Assembly: GCF_900116115.1 (NCBI RefSeq) | Contig: NZ_FOZP01000001.1 | Location: forward strand, 326,071-390,070 | DNA length: 64,000 nucleotides | Direction: 5' to 3' | Source: Lutibacter maritimus | GTDB lineage: Bacteria > Bacteroidota > Bacteroidia > Flavobacteriales > Flavobacteriaceae | Shown here: one piece after another, positions 47,197 to 55,532 of the stretch | How the letters are laid out: every line of letters starts with the position of its first letter | How positions within the stretch are numbered: position 1 is the stretch's first letter | Position numbers and translations under genes: made by a program | The notes under the pieces: model-generated | Seen by the model: the letters and a program-made list of their open reading frames with translations, nothing else | What the model was told of the DNA's origin: nothing | Database searches by the model: none

Positions 47197-48543
47197 TTGA
47201 TAAAGAGGTATTTACATTTTTTTTTAGTGTTGTTATTTTTTTGTAGTGCCGAAAATTCGTTTTCGCAAGGCAACTATAAATTTTTAAACAATACCAAAAA
47301 GCAAACGATTAAATTTCAATTGTTAAGCAACTTAATTGTTTTTCCGGTGGAAATTAATGGAAAGGAATTAAATTTTATTTTAGATTCTGGTGTTGGAAAA
47401 ACTATTTTATTTAATATCAACCACAACGATTCTATTCCGCTATTTAATACCCATAAAATAAAGTTGCAGGGGCTTGGTGAAGACGATGCTGTGGAAGCCG
47501 TTTTATCTGAAAACAATGTATTTAAACTCAAGAATATTGTTGGTGAAAATCAAAGTTTATATGTAATTTTTGATGATAGTTTTGATTTGTCATCAAAAAT
47601 GGGACTGACCATTCATGGCATTATTGGGTATGATATTTTAAAAGATTTTGTTGTAACTGTTAATTATAACTTAAAAAGCTTAACATTTATAGCCGCGGAA
47701 AGTTATAAACCTAAAAATTGTAGAAAATGCGAATTGTTACCTATTGAATTTAATTCGTATAAACCATATATCAATGTAGGGGTTAAATTAGAAGCCAATC
47801 CAAACAAAACAATTCCAGTAAAATTACTTATAGACTCTGGCGGAAGTGATGCTATGTGGCTATTTGAAAATAGTGCGCCTGAAATAGTAGCGCCCACCAA
47901 GTATTTTGAAGATTTTTTAGGCGAAGGTTTAAGTGGTGCTGTACACGGTAAAAGATCTATAATTGAAGCATTAGTAATTGGAAAATTTGAATTTAAAAAA
48001 CCAACAGTTTCATTTCCAGATTCTTTATCGGTAGCTCATGCGCTTAAATTTGAAGAAAGAAATGGTAGTATTGGTGCTTCCGTTTTAAAACGTTTTGTTG
48101 TTACCTTTAACTATCCAAATAATGAAATTCTATTTAAAAAAGGAAGTGGTTTTAATGATGCATTTAGGTATAATATGAGCGGTATAGAGCTGGTTCATAA
48201 TGGAAAAATTTTGGTAAAAGAAAATGCGGGTAATTCAATAAAATTTGGAGATAAGACACAGTCAGATAATAAAATTATAACACTAATTGATTACAGTTAT
48301 AAATACACTTTTAAACCATCATATAAAATATATAAAATTACTGAAGGTTCTCCAGCACATAAAGCAGGCTTAAAAAAAGATGATATTTTAGTAAAAATAA
48401 ATGGTAAGTATACCTACGGAATGAAGTTTGATGAGGTTGTAGATTACTTTTATCAAAAAGAAGGTATGAAAATTAACCTAGTTATTGAACGAAATCATCA
48501 AGATTATAACTTTAGTTTTAGATTAGAAAATGCTATAAACTAA
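47197..48543 (+). CDS. Retropepsin-like aspartyl protease with C-terminal PDZ domain
   Basis: 448 residues. The start is TTG at 47197, chosen because it gives a complete signal peptide (MIKRYLHFFLVLLFF...FSQ). Two aspartyl-protease halves each carry an Asp-Ser-Gly triad (FILDSGVGKTI near 62-72 and LLIDSGGSDAM near 208-218). A PDZ domain follows at about 385-448 (GSPAHKAGLKKDDILVKING). Probably a periplasmic protease; target unknown. Single gene with a terminator. Confidence 0.85.
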   Translation: MIKRYLHFFLVLLFFCSAENSFSQGNYKFLNNTKKQTIKFQLLSNLIVFPVEINGKELNFILDSGVGKTILFNINHNDSIPLFNTHKIKLQGLGEDDAVEAVLSENNVFKLKNIVGENQSLYVIFDDSFDLSSKMGLTIHGIIGYDILKDFVVTVNYNLKSLTFIAAESYKPKNCRKCELLPIEFNSYKPYINVGVKLEANPNKTIPVKLLIDSGGSDAMWLFENSAPEIVAPTKYFEDFLGEGLSGAVHGKRSIIEALVIGKFEFKKPTVSFPDSLSVAHALKFEERNGSIGASVLKRFVVTFNYPNNEILFKKGSGFNDAFRYNMSGIELVHNGKILVKENAGNSIKFGDKTQSDNKIITLIDYSYKYTFKPSYKIYKITEGSPAHKAGLKKDDILVKINGKYTYGMKFDEVVDYFYQKEGMKINLVIERNHQDYNFSFRLENAIN

Positions 48544-48575
48544 AAAAGGCTGTATAAACAGCCTTTTATTTTGTA
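48543..48575. terminator. Bidirectional terminator
   Basis: AAAAGGCTGT pairs with ACAGCCTTTT around a four-base loop between convergent genes. Confidence 0.82.
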
Positions 48576-48583
48576 TTCTTTAA

Positions 48584-49027
48584 TTATTTTGAAGAAACTG
48601 AAGATTTTTGTTTTACCACTTCAGATTCTGGTTTTAATACAATTCCTTTAATTCTCAACATCTTAGCTGGCTCTGATGCATTTGAATATACGGTAATAGC
48701 TTTTGAAAATCCACCTGGAGTATGTGTATTGTATTTAACCTCAATTTCACCTGTTGCACCTGGCATAATAGGTCCTTCTGGTTTTTTAGGTACAGTACAT
48801 CCACATGTAGACTGAATTCTTTCAATTACTAATGGTGATTTTCCCACGTTTTTAAATTTAAAAACACGTAAACCATCAGCATTTTGTTGAATAGTTCCAT
48901 AATCAATTACATCAGTTTCAAATTCAAATACCGCAGCATTTGAATCAGTTGTAGCTGTCGTTTTTTCCTGTGCATTTATTGAAAGTGATACAAGTCCAAT
49001 AAACAATAATAGTGCTATTTTTTTCAT
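48584..49027 (-). CDS. DUF1573 secreted protein
   Basis: 147 residues with a signal peptide (MKKIALLLFIGLVSLSINAQ) and one Ig-like DUF1573 domain: VIDYGTIQQNADGLRVFKFKN, then CGCTVPKKPEGPIMPGATGEIEVKYNT. The STCGCT cysteine pair is diagnostic. Function unknown; expected in the periplasm. Single gene. Confidence 0.9.
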   Translation of the reverse strand: MKKIALLLFIGLVSLSINAQEKTTATTDSNAAVFEFETDVIDYGTIQQNADGLRVFKFKNVGKSPLVIERIQSTCGCTVPKKPEGPIMPGATGEIEVKYNTHTPGGFSKAITVYSNASEPAKMLRIKGIVLKPESEVVKQKSSVSSK

Positions 49028-49083
49028 TTTTTTAATCGTTTTAATATTGTAAAGTTAGTTATTTTTTTAAGCTTTCAAAATAT

Positions 49084-49113
49084 TTTGTGTTATCTCTTAT
49101 AATTGTACATTTG
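49084..49113 (+). promoter_or_regulatory. Bacteroidota-type promoter of valS
   Basis: TTTG at 49084-49087, 18 bases, TACATTTG at 49106-49113. It overlaps an earlier in-frame Met codon (49103), which shows that this Met cannot be the start of valS. Confidence 0.72.
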
Positions 49114-49141
49114 CAAAATCTATTACAAATATCAGACCAAA

Positions 49142-51772
49142 ATGAGTTTAGCTACAAAATATAGCCCACAAGACATAGAAAATAAATGGTATAATTACTG
49201 GATGGAAAATAATTATTTTCATTCTACACCAAATGAAAAAGAGCCGTACACCATTGTAATTCCACCGCCAAACGTTACTGGTGTGTTACATATGGGGCAT
49301 ATGTTAAACAATACCATTCAAGATGTATTAATTAGACGTGCACGTTTAAAAGGTTTTAATGCATGTTGGGTTCCGGGTACTGATCACGCTTCTATTGCAA
49401 CAGAAGCTAAGGTGGTAGATAAGTTAAAGCAACAAGGTATAAATAAAGCCGATTTAACACGTGATGAGTTTTTAAAACATGCGTGGGAATGGACAGATAA
49501 GCACGGCGGTATTATTTTAGAACAATTAAAAAAATTAGGTGCTTCGTGCGATTGGCAACGTACAAAATTCACGATGGATGCAGATTTAAGTGAAGCCGTT
49601 ACCAAAGTTTTTATCGATTTATATAATAAAGGATTAATTTACCGTGGATACCGCATGGTAAACTGGGATCCTTCTGCTAAAACAACGTTGTCTGATGAAG
49701 AAGTTATTTATGAAGAACGTCAAGGAAATTTATATTACTTAAATTATAAAATTGAAGGAAGTAATGATGTGCTAACCATTGCTACCACACGTCCTGAAAC
49801 CATTTTAGGAGATTCAGCCATTTGCATCAATCCAAATGATGCCCGTTTTACACATTTAAAAGGTAAAAAAGCCATTGTACCAATTTGTAATAGAGTAATT
49901 CCTATTATTGAAGATGAGTATGTAGATATTGAGTTTGGTACAGGTTGTTTAAAAGTTACGCCTGCACACGACCAGAACGATAAAATATTGGGTGAAAAAC
50001 ATCAATTAGAAGTGATTGATATTTTTAATGATGATGCTTCTTTAAATTCTTTTGGATTGCATTACGAAGGAAAAGATCGTTTTGTAGTTCGTAAAGAAAT
50101 TACCAAAGAATTAGAAGCATTGGGTTGTTTGGTAAAAATTGAACAACATTTACATAAAGTAGGTACTTCTGAAAGAACCAAAGAAGTTATTGAACCTAAA
50201 ATATCAGCACAATGGTTTTTAAAAATGGAAACTATTGTAGAGCCTGCTTTAAAAGCAGTGTTAGAAGATTCAGCAATTAAATTTTTTCCAAAACATTATA
50301 ACAATACCTACCGTCATTGGTTAGAAAATATTCGCGATTGGAACATATCACGTCAATTGTGGTGGGGACATCAAATTCCTGCTTATTTTTATGGCGATGG
50401 TGAACATGATTTTGTAGTTGCAGAAACTATTGAAGAAGCTGTAGAATTAGCAAAGCAAAAAACCAACAACCAACAACTAACAACTAGTGATTTAACACAA
50501 GATCCTGATGCGTTAGATACATGGTTTTCATCGTGGTTATGGCCAATATCAGTTTTTGACGGAATACGTTTTCCTGACAATGAAGAAATTAATTACTATT
50601 ATCCAACCAACGATTTAGTAACCGGACCTGATATTATTTTCTTTTGGGTTGCCAGAATGATTTTTGCAGGATACGAGTTTAGAAATGAAAAACCGTTTTC
50701 AAACGTGTATTTTACAGGAATTGTACGTGATAAGCAACGTAGAAAAATGTCGAAATCATTAGGAAATTCACCTGATCCAATTGAATTAATGGAACAATAC
50801 GGTGCCGATGGTGTACGTGTTGGTATGTTATTGTGTTCAGCTGCTGGAAACGATTTGTTATTTGATGAAGAGTTATGTGCACAAGGACGTAATTTCTCTA
50901 ACAAAATATGGAACGCTTACCGATTGGTAAAAGGTTGGGAAGTATCAGAAACTATTGAGCAACCAGCTTCATCAGCCATTGCTATAGAGTGGTACAATGC
51001 AAAATTTCAACAAGTATTAGCAGAATTAGATAGCTCGTTTGAACAATACCGTTTAAGTGAAGCCTTAATGAATATTTATAAATTAATTTGGGACGATTTT
51101 TCTTCTTGGTTTTTAGAAATGGTAAAACCAGAATACCAACAACCTATTGATGCTAAAACGTACAAGGAAGTTATTGGGTTTTTAGAAGATAATTTAAAAA
51201 TATTACATCCGTTTATGCCATTTTTAACAGAAGAAATTTGGCAAGACATTGCACCTAGAACTCCTGAACAAGCGTTAATAATTGCGGAATATCCAAAAGT
51301 AAAATCATTTAATAAGGCTTTAATTAGTGAGTTTAACGTAGCTGCGGATGTTATTTCAGGAATTAGAACCATCAGAAAAGATAAAAACATTTCTTTTAAA
51401 GAAACGATAGCGTTTTCAGTATTGAATAACGATAAAGTAAGTACTAATTTTGATACGGTTATTCAAAAAATGGGTAACTTATCGGCAATTAATTATGTAA
51501 CTTCAACGGTAGAAGGTGCGTTGAGTTTTAGAGTAAAATCCAACGAATATTTTATTCCAATGGTGGGCGCTATTGATGTAGCAGCAGAAAAAGCAAAACT
51601 AGAAGAAGAATTAAAATACACACAAGGTTTCTTAAAATCGGTGCAAGGAAAATTAAGTAATGAGCGTTTTGTAAATAATGCGCCAGAACAAGTAATTAAA
51701 ATAGAACGCCAAAAAGAAGCAGATGCATTGGCAAAAATTGAAACCATAAAAGCAAGTTTAAATAGTTTATAA
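49142..51772 (+). CDS. valS: Valine--tRNA ligase
   Basis: 876 residues from the ATG at 49142 ([18 protein letters not shown]). Class I synthetase: HIGH-type motif HMGHM in [15 protein letters not shown], editing domain in the middle ([10 protein letters not shown]), KMSKS in [13 protein letters not shown] near residue 537, anticodon domain and the C-terminal coiled-coil arm (last 70 residues), which is typical of bacterial ValRS. A short Asn/Gln/Thr-rich insert ([13 protein letters not shown], near residue 440) looks like a loop extension. Confidence 0.96.
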   Translation: MSLATKYSPQDIENKWYNYWMENNYFHSTPNEKEPYTIVIPPPNVTGVLHMGHMLNNTIQDVLIRRARLKGFNACWVPGTDHASIATEAKVVDKLKQQGINKADLTRDEFLKHAWEWTDKHGGIILEQLKKLGASCDWQRTKFTMDADLSEAVTKVFIDLYNKGLIYRGYRMVNWDPSAKTTLSDEEVIYEERQGNLYYLNYKIEGSNDVLTIATTRPETILGDSAICINPNDARFTHLKGKKAIVPICNRVIPIIEDEYVDIEFGTGCLKVTPAHDQNDKILGEKHQLEVIDIFNDDASLNSFGLHYEGKDRFVVRKEITKELEALGCLVKIEQHLHKVGTSERTKEVIEPKISAQWFLKMETIVEPALKAVLEDSAIKFFPKHYNNTYRHWLENIRDWNISRQLWWGHQIPAYFYGDGEHDFVVAETIEEAVELAKQKTNNQQLTTSDLTQDPDALDTWFSSWLWPISVFDGIRFPDNEEINYYYPTNDLVTGPDIIFFWVARMIFAGYEFRNEKPFSNVYFTGIVRDKQRRKMSKSLGNSPDPIELMEQYGADGVRVGMLLCSAAGNDLLFDEELCAQGRNFSNKIWNAYRLVKGWEVSETIEQPASSAIAIEWYNAKFQQVLAELDSSFEQYRLSEALMNIYKLIWDDFSSWFLEMVKPEYQQPIDAKTYKEVIGFLEDNLKILHPFMPFLTEEIWQDIAPRTPEQALIIAEYPKVKSFNKALISEFNVAADVISGIRTIRKDKNISFKETIAFSVLNNDKVSTNFDTVIQKMGNLSAINYVTSTVEGALSFRVKSNEYFIPMVGAIDVAAEKAKLEEELKYTQGFLKSVQGKLSNERFVNNAPEQVIKIERQKEADALAKIETIKASLNSL

Positions 51773-51780
51773 TTTAAATT

Positions 51781-52977
51781 ATGAGCACACTTAAAAATTT
51801 TATTATTGGTACTTTTATTATATTAATAGGGTGTAATACTGCTACTAAAAACATTGACCAGTATGTACAATACAATAAAAACATACAATTAAAGTATGCG
51901 CCAGATAGGAGAGTGGCGCTATATACTGTAGCTATTGAAATGAAAAACGATACGTTATTTTTAAGTGGTGAAACAAACAATGCAGAAGCTGTAAATGAAT
52001 TGATTACAAAATTAAAACATGATAAAGTAGTTTTTAAAAACAATGTTGACATATTGCCCAATGCTACAATAGCTACTTTAAAGTATGCCATTGTAAATAA
52101 TTCTATAGCCAATATTAGAAGTAATCCTAATCATGCGGCAGAATTAGCTACACAAGCTATTTTAGGAACCGAATTAAAAGTGTTTAAATATGATGATTAT
52201 TTTTATTTAGTACAAACACCAGATGGTTATATTTCTTGGGTAGATGCAGGTGGTATTACGTTAATGGATGCAACTACTTTTTTAGCGTGGCAACAAGCTA
52301 AAAAAGTAATTTATACTCAAATTGTTGGTAATGTATACGAAGATGAAGCGTGTACTACTATTATGTCTGATATTGTAATTGGTGCACAGCTAAAATTAAT
52401 TAACCAGCAAAAAAGCAGGTATCAGGTTCAATTTCCAGATGGTAGAATTGGCTATATAAAAAATAATGAAGCCAGTTTATATGATGATTGGATAGCAAAT
52501 GTAACCCCATCAAAAGAATTGATAGAAACGTATGCGCGATCTTTTTTAGGTTCACCGTATTTATGGGGAGGAACTTCATCAAAAGGAATGGATTGTAGCG
52601 GATTTGTAAAAACGGTTTATTTAATGAATGGTTTTGTAATTCCTAGAGATGCATCGCAACAAATTTATGCTGGCAAAGTAGTAGATGAAAATTTAACTTT
52701 TGAAGGTTTAGAAAAAGGAGATTTACTTTTTTTTGGAGCCAAAGCTGATGGAGATAAAAAACAGCGTGTAACACACGTAGGAATTTGGTTAGACAATGGT
52801 AAAAAAGAATACATTCATGCATCAGAACGTGTAAGAATTAATTCAGCCGATGTTAATTCACCGGTTTACAATGAGTATTTGGTGACACATTATTTAGGAA
52901 GTAAACGTTATTTAGGTGTAAATGATACATTGATTACTAATTTAAAATTGACTACTTTAGCAACTATTGAACCGTAA
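51781..52977 (+). CDS. NlpC/P60 (C40) peptidase lipoprotein with SH3 domains
   Basis: 398 residues. Lipobox LIGC puts the lipidated Cys at residue 18. Two bacterial SH3-type domains (about 110-170 and 180-235) bind the wall. The C40 peptidase follows (about 245-385): GTSSKGMDCSGFVKT with the catalytic Cys, THVGIWL with the His, and KEYIHASERVR. It probably cuts peptidoglycan stem peptides. Nine bases after valS, so possibly co-transcribed. Confidence 0.92.
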   Translation: MSTLKNFIIGTFIILIGCNTATKNIDQYVQYNKNIQLKYAPDRRVALYTVAIEMKNDTLFLSGETNNAEAVNELITKLKHDKVVFKNNVDILPNATIATLKYAIVNNSIANIRSNPNHAAELATQAILGTELKVFKYDDYFYLVQTPDGYISWVDAGGITLMDATTFLAWQQAKKVIYTQIVGNVYEDEACTTIMSDIVIGAQLKLINQQKSRYQVQFPDGRIGYIKNNEASLYDDWIANVTPSKELIETYARSFLGSPYLWGGTSSKGMDCSGFVKTVYLMNGFVIPRDASQQIYAGKVVDENLTFEGLEKGDLLFFGAKADGDKKQRVTHVGIWLDNGKKEYIHASERVRINSADVNSPVYNEYLVTHYLGSKRYLGVNDTLITNLKLTTLATIEP

Positions 52978-52999
52978 CACCCAATTAAAAACATAAAAC

Positions 53000-53068
53000 A
53001 ATACATTTACTGTGGTTGGTGAATGTATTTAGAAAAGGGATGCTAATTTATTGGCATCCCTTTTTGTT
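53000..53068 (+). ncRNA. Candidate two-hairpin small RNA, copy 1
   Basis: AATACATTTAC pairs with GTGAATGTATT around an 8-base loop; a terminator hairpin follows (AAAAGGGATGC pairing GCATCCCTTTT, then T-rich). A second copy with different sequence but the same two hairpins lies 160 bases downstream. It starts 23 bases after the NlpC gene, so it could also be a complex terminator of that gene. RNA status is inferred. Confidence 0.5.
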
Positions 53069-53168
53069 GTTTAAAAATCATATAATTTTGTTAAAAAAAG
53101 GATCAATTATGGAAAGCCGTAAGTTAAATATAGTATAAAGCGTTATTTTTATTTCATATTTACAAATA

Positions 53169-53240
53169 CTGTGCATTTACTTTGGGGTTGTGAATGTACT
53201 ACAGAAAAGGGGGCGTTCAGCAATGAGCACCCCTTTTTGT
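53169..53240 (+). ncRNA. Candidate two-hairpin small RNA, copy 2
   Basis: GTGCATTTAC pairs with GTGAATGTAC; then AAAAGGGG and CCCCTTTT close a terminator hairpin with an inner GTTCA/TGAGC stem and a GCAA loop. Shared with copy 1: CATTTAC, GGTTG, GTGAATGTA and AGAAAAGGG. Base changes relative to copy 1 largely keep the pairing. Confidence 0.5.
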
Positions 53241-53652
53241 TTTAGCACCCAAATTTTGTGATGGTACTTCTATATAAATACTGCTCACAAATTGATACAA
53301 AGTTGCTGGGTTTTGTAAGTAAAGTTGCTTTACTTTAAAAAAAAAGTTGTACAATTTATTGTAAAAAAATGTACAACTATCTTAAAAATGTTGTACAATT
53401 AATTTATAAAAGTAGTACTTTATAAATAAAGGACTTATTATTTGAGCGAATTTTATAATAACTTATGCTACTATAAAGATACTATATTTTGTAGTAATAA
53501 ACCTTATTTTGTTGTTTTTTTATTAACAGATACTTTACTAATTTTAACAAAAAGATACTATTTAATTTAAAAATTGCGAATAAATGAACGTATTATACGG
53601 TTATCCGTAAAATTTTAATTTGATAATTGTTATTTTTATATGGATATAACAA
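53241..53652. other. AT-rich stretch without genes
   Basis: No reading frame of credible length on either strand. Contents: three TTGTACAA-type motifs (53347-53398), three short AGATACT words (near 53477, 53528 and 53552), and a small TACGGTTATCCGTA hairpin (53596-53609). The right part may be a degenerate recombination site or the attachment site of the cassette array. Confidence 0.5.
53347..53398. promoter_or_regulatory. Three phased GTACAA motifs
   Basis: TTGTACAA at 53347-53354, TGTACAA at 53370-53376 and TTGTACAA at 53391-53398. The starts are 23 and 21 bases apart, about two helical turns. The words are palindromic. They could be operator sites, but no regulated gene is evident downstream for 800 bases. 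Confidence 0.4.
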
Positions 53653-53664
53653 GTTAGCAACAAT
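53526..53664 (+). repeat. R0: candidate degenerate first attachment site (attI-like or attC-like)
   Basis: The right end, TATAACAA then GTTAGCAACAAT (53653-53664), has the shape of the right arm of the repeats farther down. Its core GTTAGCAACA complements the left core of R1 (ATGTGGCTAAC, 9 of 11 positions). A small hairpin lies in the middle. The left arm is not convincing. It marks the left border of the array. Confidence 0.35.
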
Positions 53665-54056
53665 AGGTCAAGACGAATTAAGTAGTTCATTATGAACGAA
53701 TTGTTTAACAAATTATAAATACGTTCTTTAAATTTAATCGGATAGATTTGATCCTTTTTTGGGAACTAAACGCTAGATAGTTTTAGTTTTTTAAGAAACT
53801 GAAATCTACATTGATAAATGAGTCGTTTAAAGAAAATTTTCGGTTGCGTTCTGCCTCGTTCTAATCCAAAAAAGGCGCAAATGAAAATCTTAAACTACCA
53901 ACCTAAATGCAAGATAGTTGGTTTTGTATTTTAAATGTGATTCGATTTATCAAAATTGAAATGTTTGTTTAAAAACGTATCGCTGGCATTCTGTCTCGGT
54001 TGGTTTTGGTGAAAATAAATAAGGTACGTTTTTGCCCAAAGTTTGGTGTTGCCCTA
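53654..54056 (+). other. Body of cassette 0: no long gene, two degenerate tandem repeats
   Basis: No frame above 40 codons on the plus strand. Two related stretches, about 53764-53877 and 53893-54011, share GATAGTT, (A)TTGA-AAATG, GTTTAAA and a GCGTTCTGCCTCG / GCATTCTGTCTCG block. One small frame at 53818-53934 would give a basic 38-residue peptide (MSRLKKIFGC...). It is either a structured RNA unit, a decayed cassette or a small-protein gene. Confidence 0.45.
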
Positions 54057-54193
54057 ATGTGGCTAACATTGTATAACCAAAATTGCTTATTTCACTAAAT
54101 TAGAACAATTCTTAATTCTTAAAATGTTATATTTAACATCGAAAAATTGTAAAAACCAAACGCAACTTTGGTTCATACTAAACCGTTGCCAGC
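54057..54193 (+). repeat. R1: attC-like repeat closing cassette 0
   Basis: 137 bases. The left core ATGTGGCTAAC and arm TATAACCAAA pair with the right arm TTTGGTTCATA and core GTTGCCAGC. The centre has nested hairpins (ACAATT/AATTGT around ATGTTA/TAACAT). Sequence is divergent from R3-R9 but has the same plan and length. Confidence 0.8.
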
Positions 54194-54211
54194 AATTAGA
54201 TTACAAGAAAA

Positions 54212-54760
54212 ATGACAAATAAAATAGGACTTTTTACTGCTTTGATTTCATTTTTGATTGGAACAATTTTGTTAATTATTTTTTATTTGACAAATTCATA
54301 TTCCATGACATTATTCGGAATGATTTTTATTGCTATTGCAGGAATTATTAATTTAGGCGTTTTGGTAAAAGTTCTGATTAATTTAATAAACGAAAAAGAG
54401 AATAGAAAAAAACATATTCTAACATCTGGAATAATGATTTTAAATATTCCTATCGCGGTTTTCTATTTTTTTATTGTTATGTTTTTAATGAGTACTATGA
54501 GAATTTCATTGATTAATGAAACTGGAGCTAAATTGACTGATTTAAAAATAATTGGAGGAGAAACTAAAATAATAAATGAGCTTGGAGTTGGAGAAAGACA
54601 AACTGAGTGGATTCCAATAAAATCTGAAAATCCCATTATTCTTGAATATAGAATTGACGGAGAAACTAAGCATGAAACGATTTATTCTTATCCAGTTACA
54701 GGAGAAAGAATTAATCATAGAATAGGAAATAATTCAAATAGAATTGAGAATACATATTAA
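54212..54760 (+). CDS. Cassette A: hypothetical three-span membrane protein
   Basis: 182 residues. Three membrane helices (about 8-28, 33-56 and 72-96) and a soluble C-terminal domain (100-182), predicted beta-rich, with ISLINETGAKLTDLKIIGGETKIINEL. I do not recognise a named family. Starts 18 bases after the core of R1 and ends 7 bases before the left core of R2, so the gene fills its cassette almost completely, as is usual in integrons. Confidence 0.68.
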   Translation: MTNKIGLFTALISFLIGTILLIIFYLTNSYSMTLFGMIFIAIAGIINLGVLVKVLINLINEKENRKKHILTSGIMILNIPIAVFYFFIVMFLMSTMRISLINETGAKLTDLKIIGGETKIINELGVGERQTEWIPIKSENPIILEYRIDGETKHETIYSYPVTGERINHRIGNNSNRIENTY

Positions 54761-54767
54761 AATAAAA

Positions 54768-54904
54768 GCTGGCAACACTGCATATACTTTATTGCTTGGT
54801 CATAGCCTACTTACGAAAATCCTCGCGGATTTTCTATTCGGTAATTATTTACTAAATTAGGTGCTTAAACCACGCAACAAAGCATATTCAAACACGTTGG
54901 CAGT
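54768..54904 (+). repeat. R2: attC-like repeat closing cassette A
   Basis: 137 bases. The left core GCTGGCAAC is the exact complement of GTTGCCAGC at the start of the same cassette. Arm CATATACTTTATTGC faces CAACAAAGCATATTC. Central hairpin GAAAATCC-TCGC-GGATTTTC. The right core GTTGGCAGT starts cassette B. Confidence 0.87.
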
Positions 54905-54922
54905 AAGCTAAAAATAGAAATT

Positions 54923-55531
54923 GTGACAAAAAAAGAATATCAAGAAGAAATATTAGAATTAAAGAGTGAAGATGATAAGAAAATTTTCACTCAGAAACAC
55001 TACTTTCACGGACTACCTTTAGTTTTTGAGAATAGAGAAAATGAGTATTACTATTTCCGAAAAAAAATTGCTGATAATTTTAAAATTGATTTTTATGAGG
55101 TTCTAATTGTTGGTTCTTCTAAATTTGGTTTCAGCCCATATAAATTAACAGACTTTTCATTAAATTCAGATATTGATGTTGTAATTTTCAATGAAAAATT
55201 ATTTGATATTTATTTCGAGTTAATAAGTGAATATCAATACAAAATTAAAAAACAAATTATAAGGCTAAGTTCGGCACAATCCAAAGAATATTTAAAATTT
55301 ATAAAATATTTTATACGAGGATGGATGAGACCCGATTTACTACCACAAAATACGACTGAATTTAAGGAGATTAGACAAAATTGGGATGATTTTTTCTTAA
55401 GTATCTCCTATTCTAAATCACAAGTTGGAAATTATAAAGTAAAGGCTGGTTTGTTTAAAAATCAATCATTTGCAGAAAAATACTATCGCTTTTCAATTGA
55501 AGAAATTACCTATAAATTAAAAAATATTTAA
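54923..55531 (+). CDS. Cassette B, gene 1: nucleotidyltransferase-fold protein
   Basis: 202 residues; start codon GTG. The segment VGSSKFGFSPYKLTDF...SDIDVVIF (residues about 63-90) matches the nucleotidyltransferase pattern hGS...DhD, with the Asp pair expected to bind metal. Found in DNA polymerase beta-like enzymes, CD-NTases and antitoxin-like proteins. The gene ends 1 base before the DUF262 gene and shares its cassette, so the two products probably act together. What it modifies is unknown. Confidence 0.72.
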   Translation: MTKKEYQEEILELKSEDDKKIFTQKHYFHGLPLVFENRENEYYYFRKKIADNFKIDFYEVLIVGSSKFGFSPYKLTDFSLNSDIDVVIFNEKLFDIYFELISEYQYKIKKQIIRLSSAQSKEYLKFIKYFIRGWMRPDLLPQNTTEFKEIRQNWDDFFLSISYSKSQVGNYKVKAGLFKNQSFAEKYYRFSIEEITYKLKNI

Positions 55532-55532
55532 A

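Noticed and set aside
49103-49141. valS starting at 49103
   Set aside because: That Met lies in the spacer of the promoter, 3 bases before its -7 box; the ATG at 49142 fits the family N-terminus.
54819-54845. GAAAATCC-TCGC-GGATTTTC hairpin after the cassette A gene as a terminator
   Set aside because: No T-run follows, and the same hairpin type sits in the centre of the other repeats, so it is part of the repeat structure.
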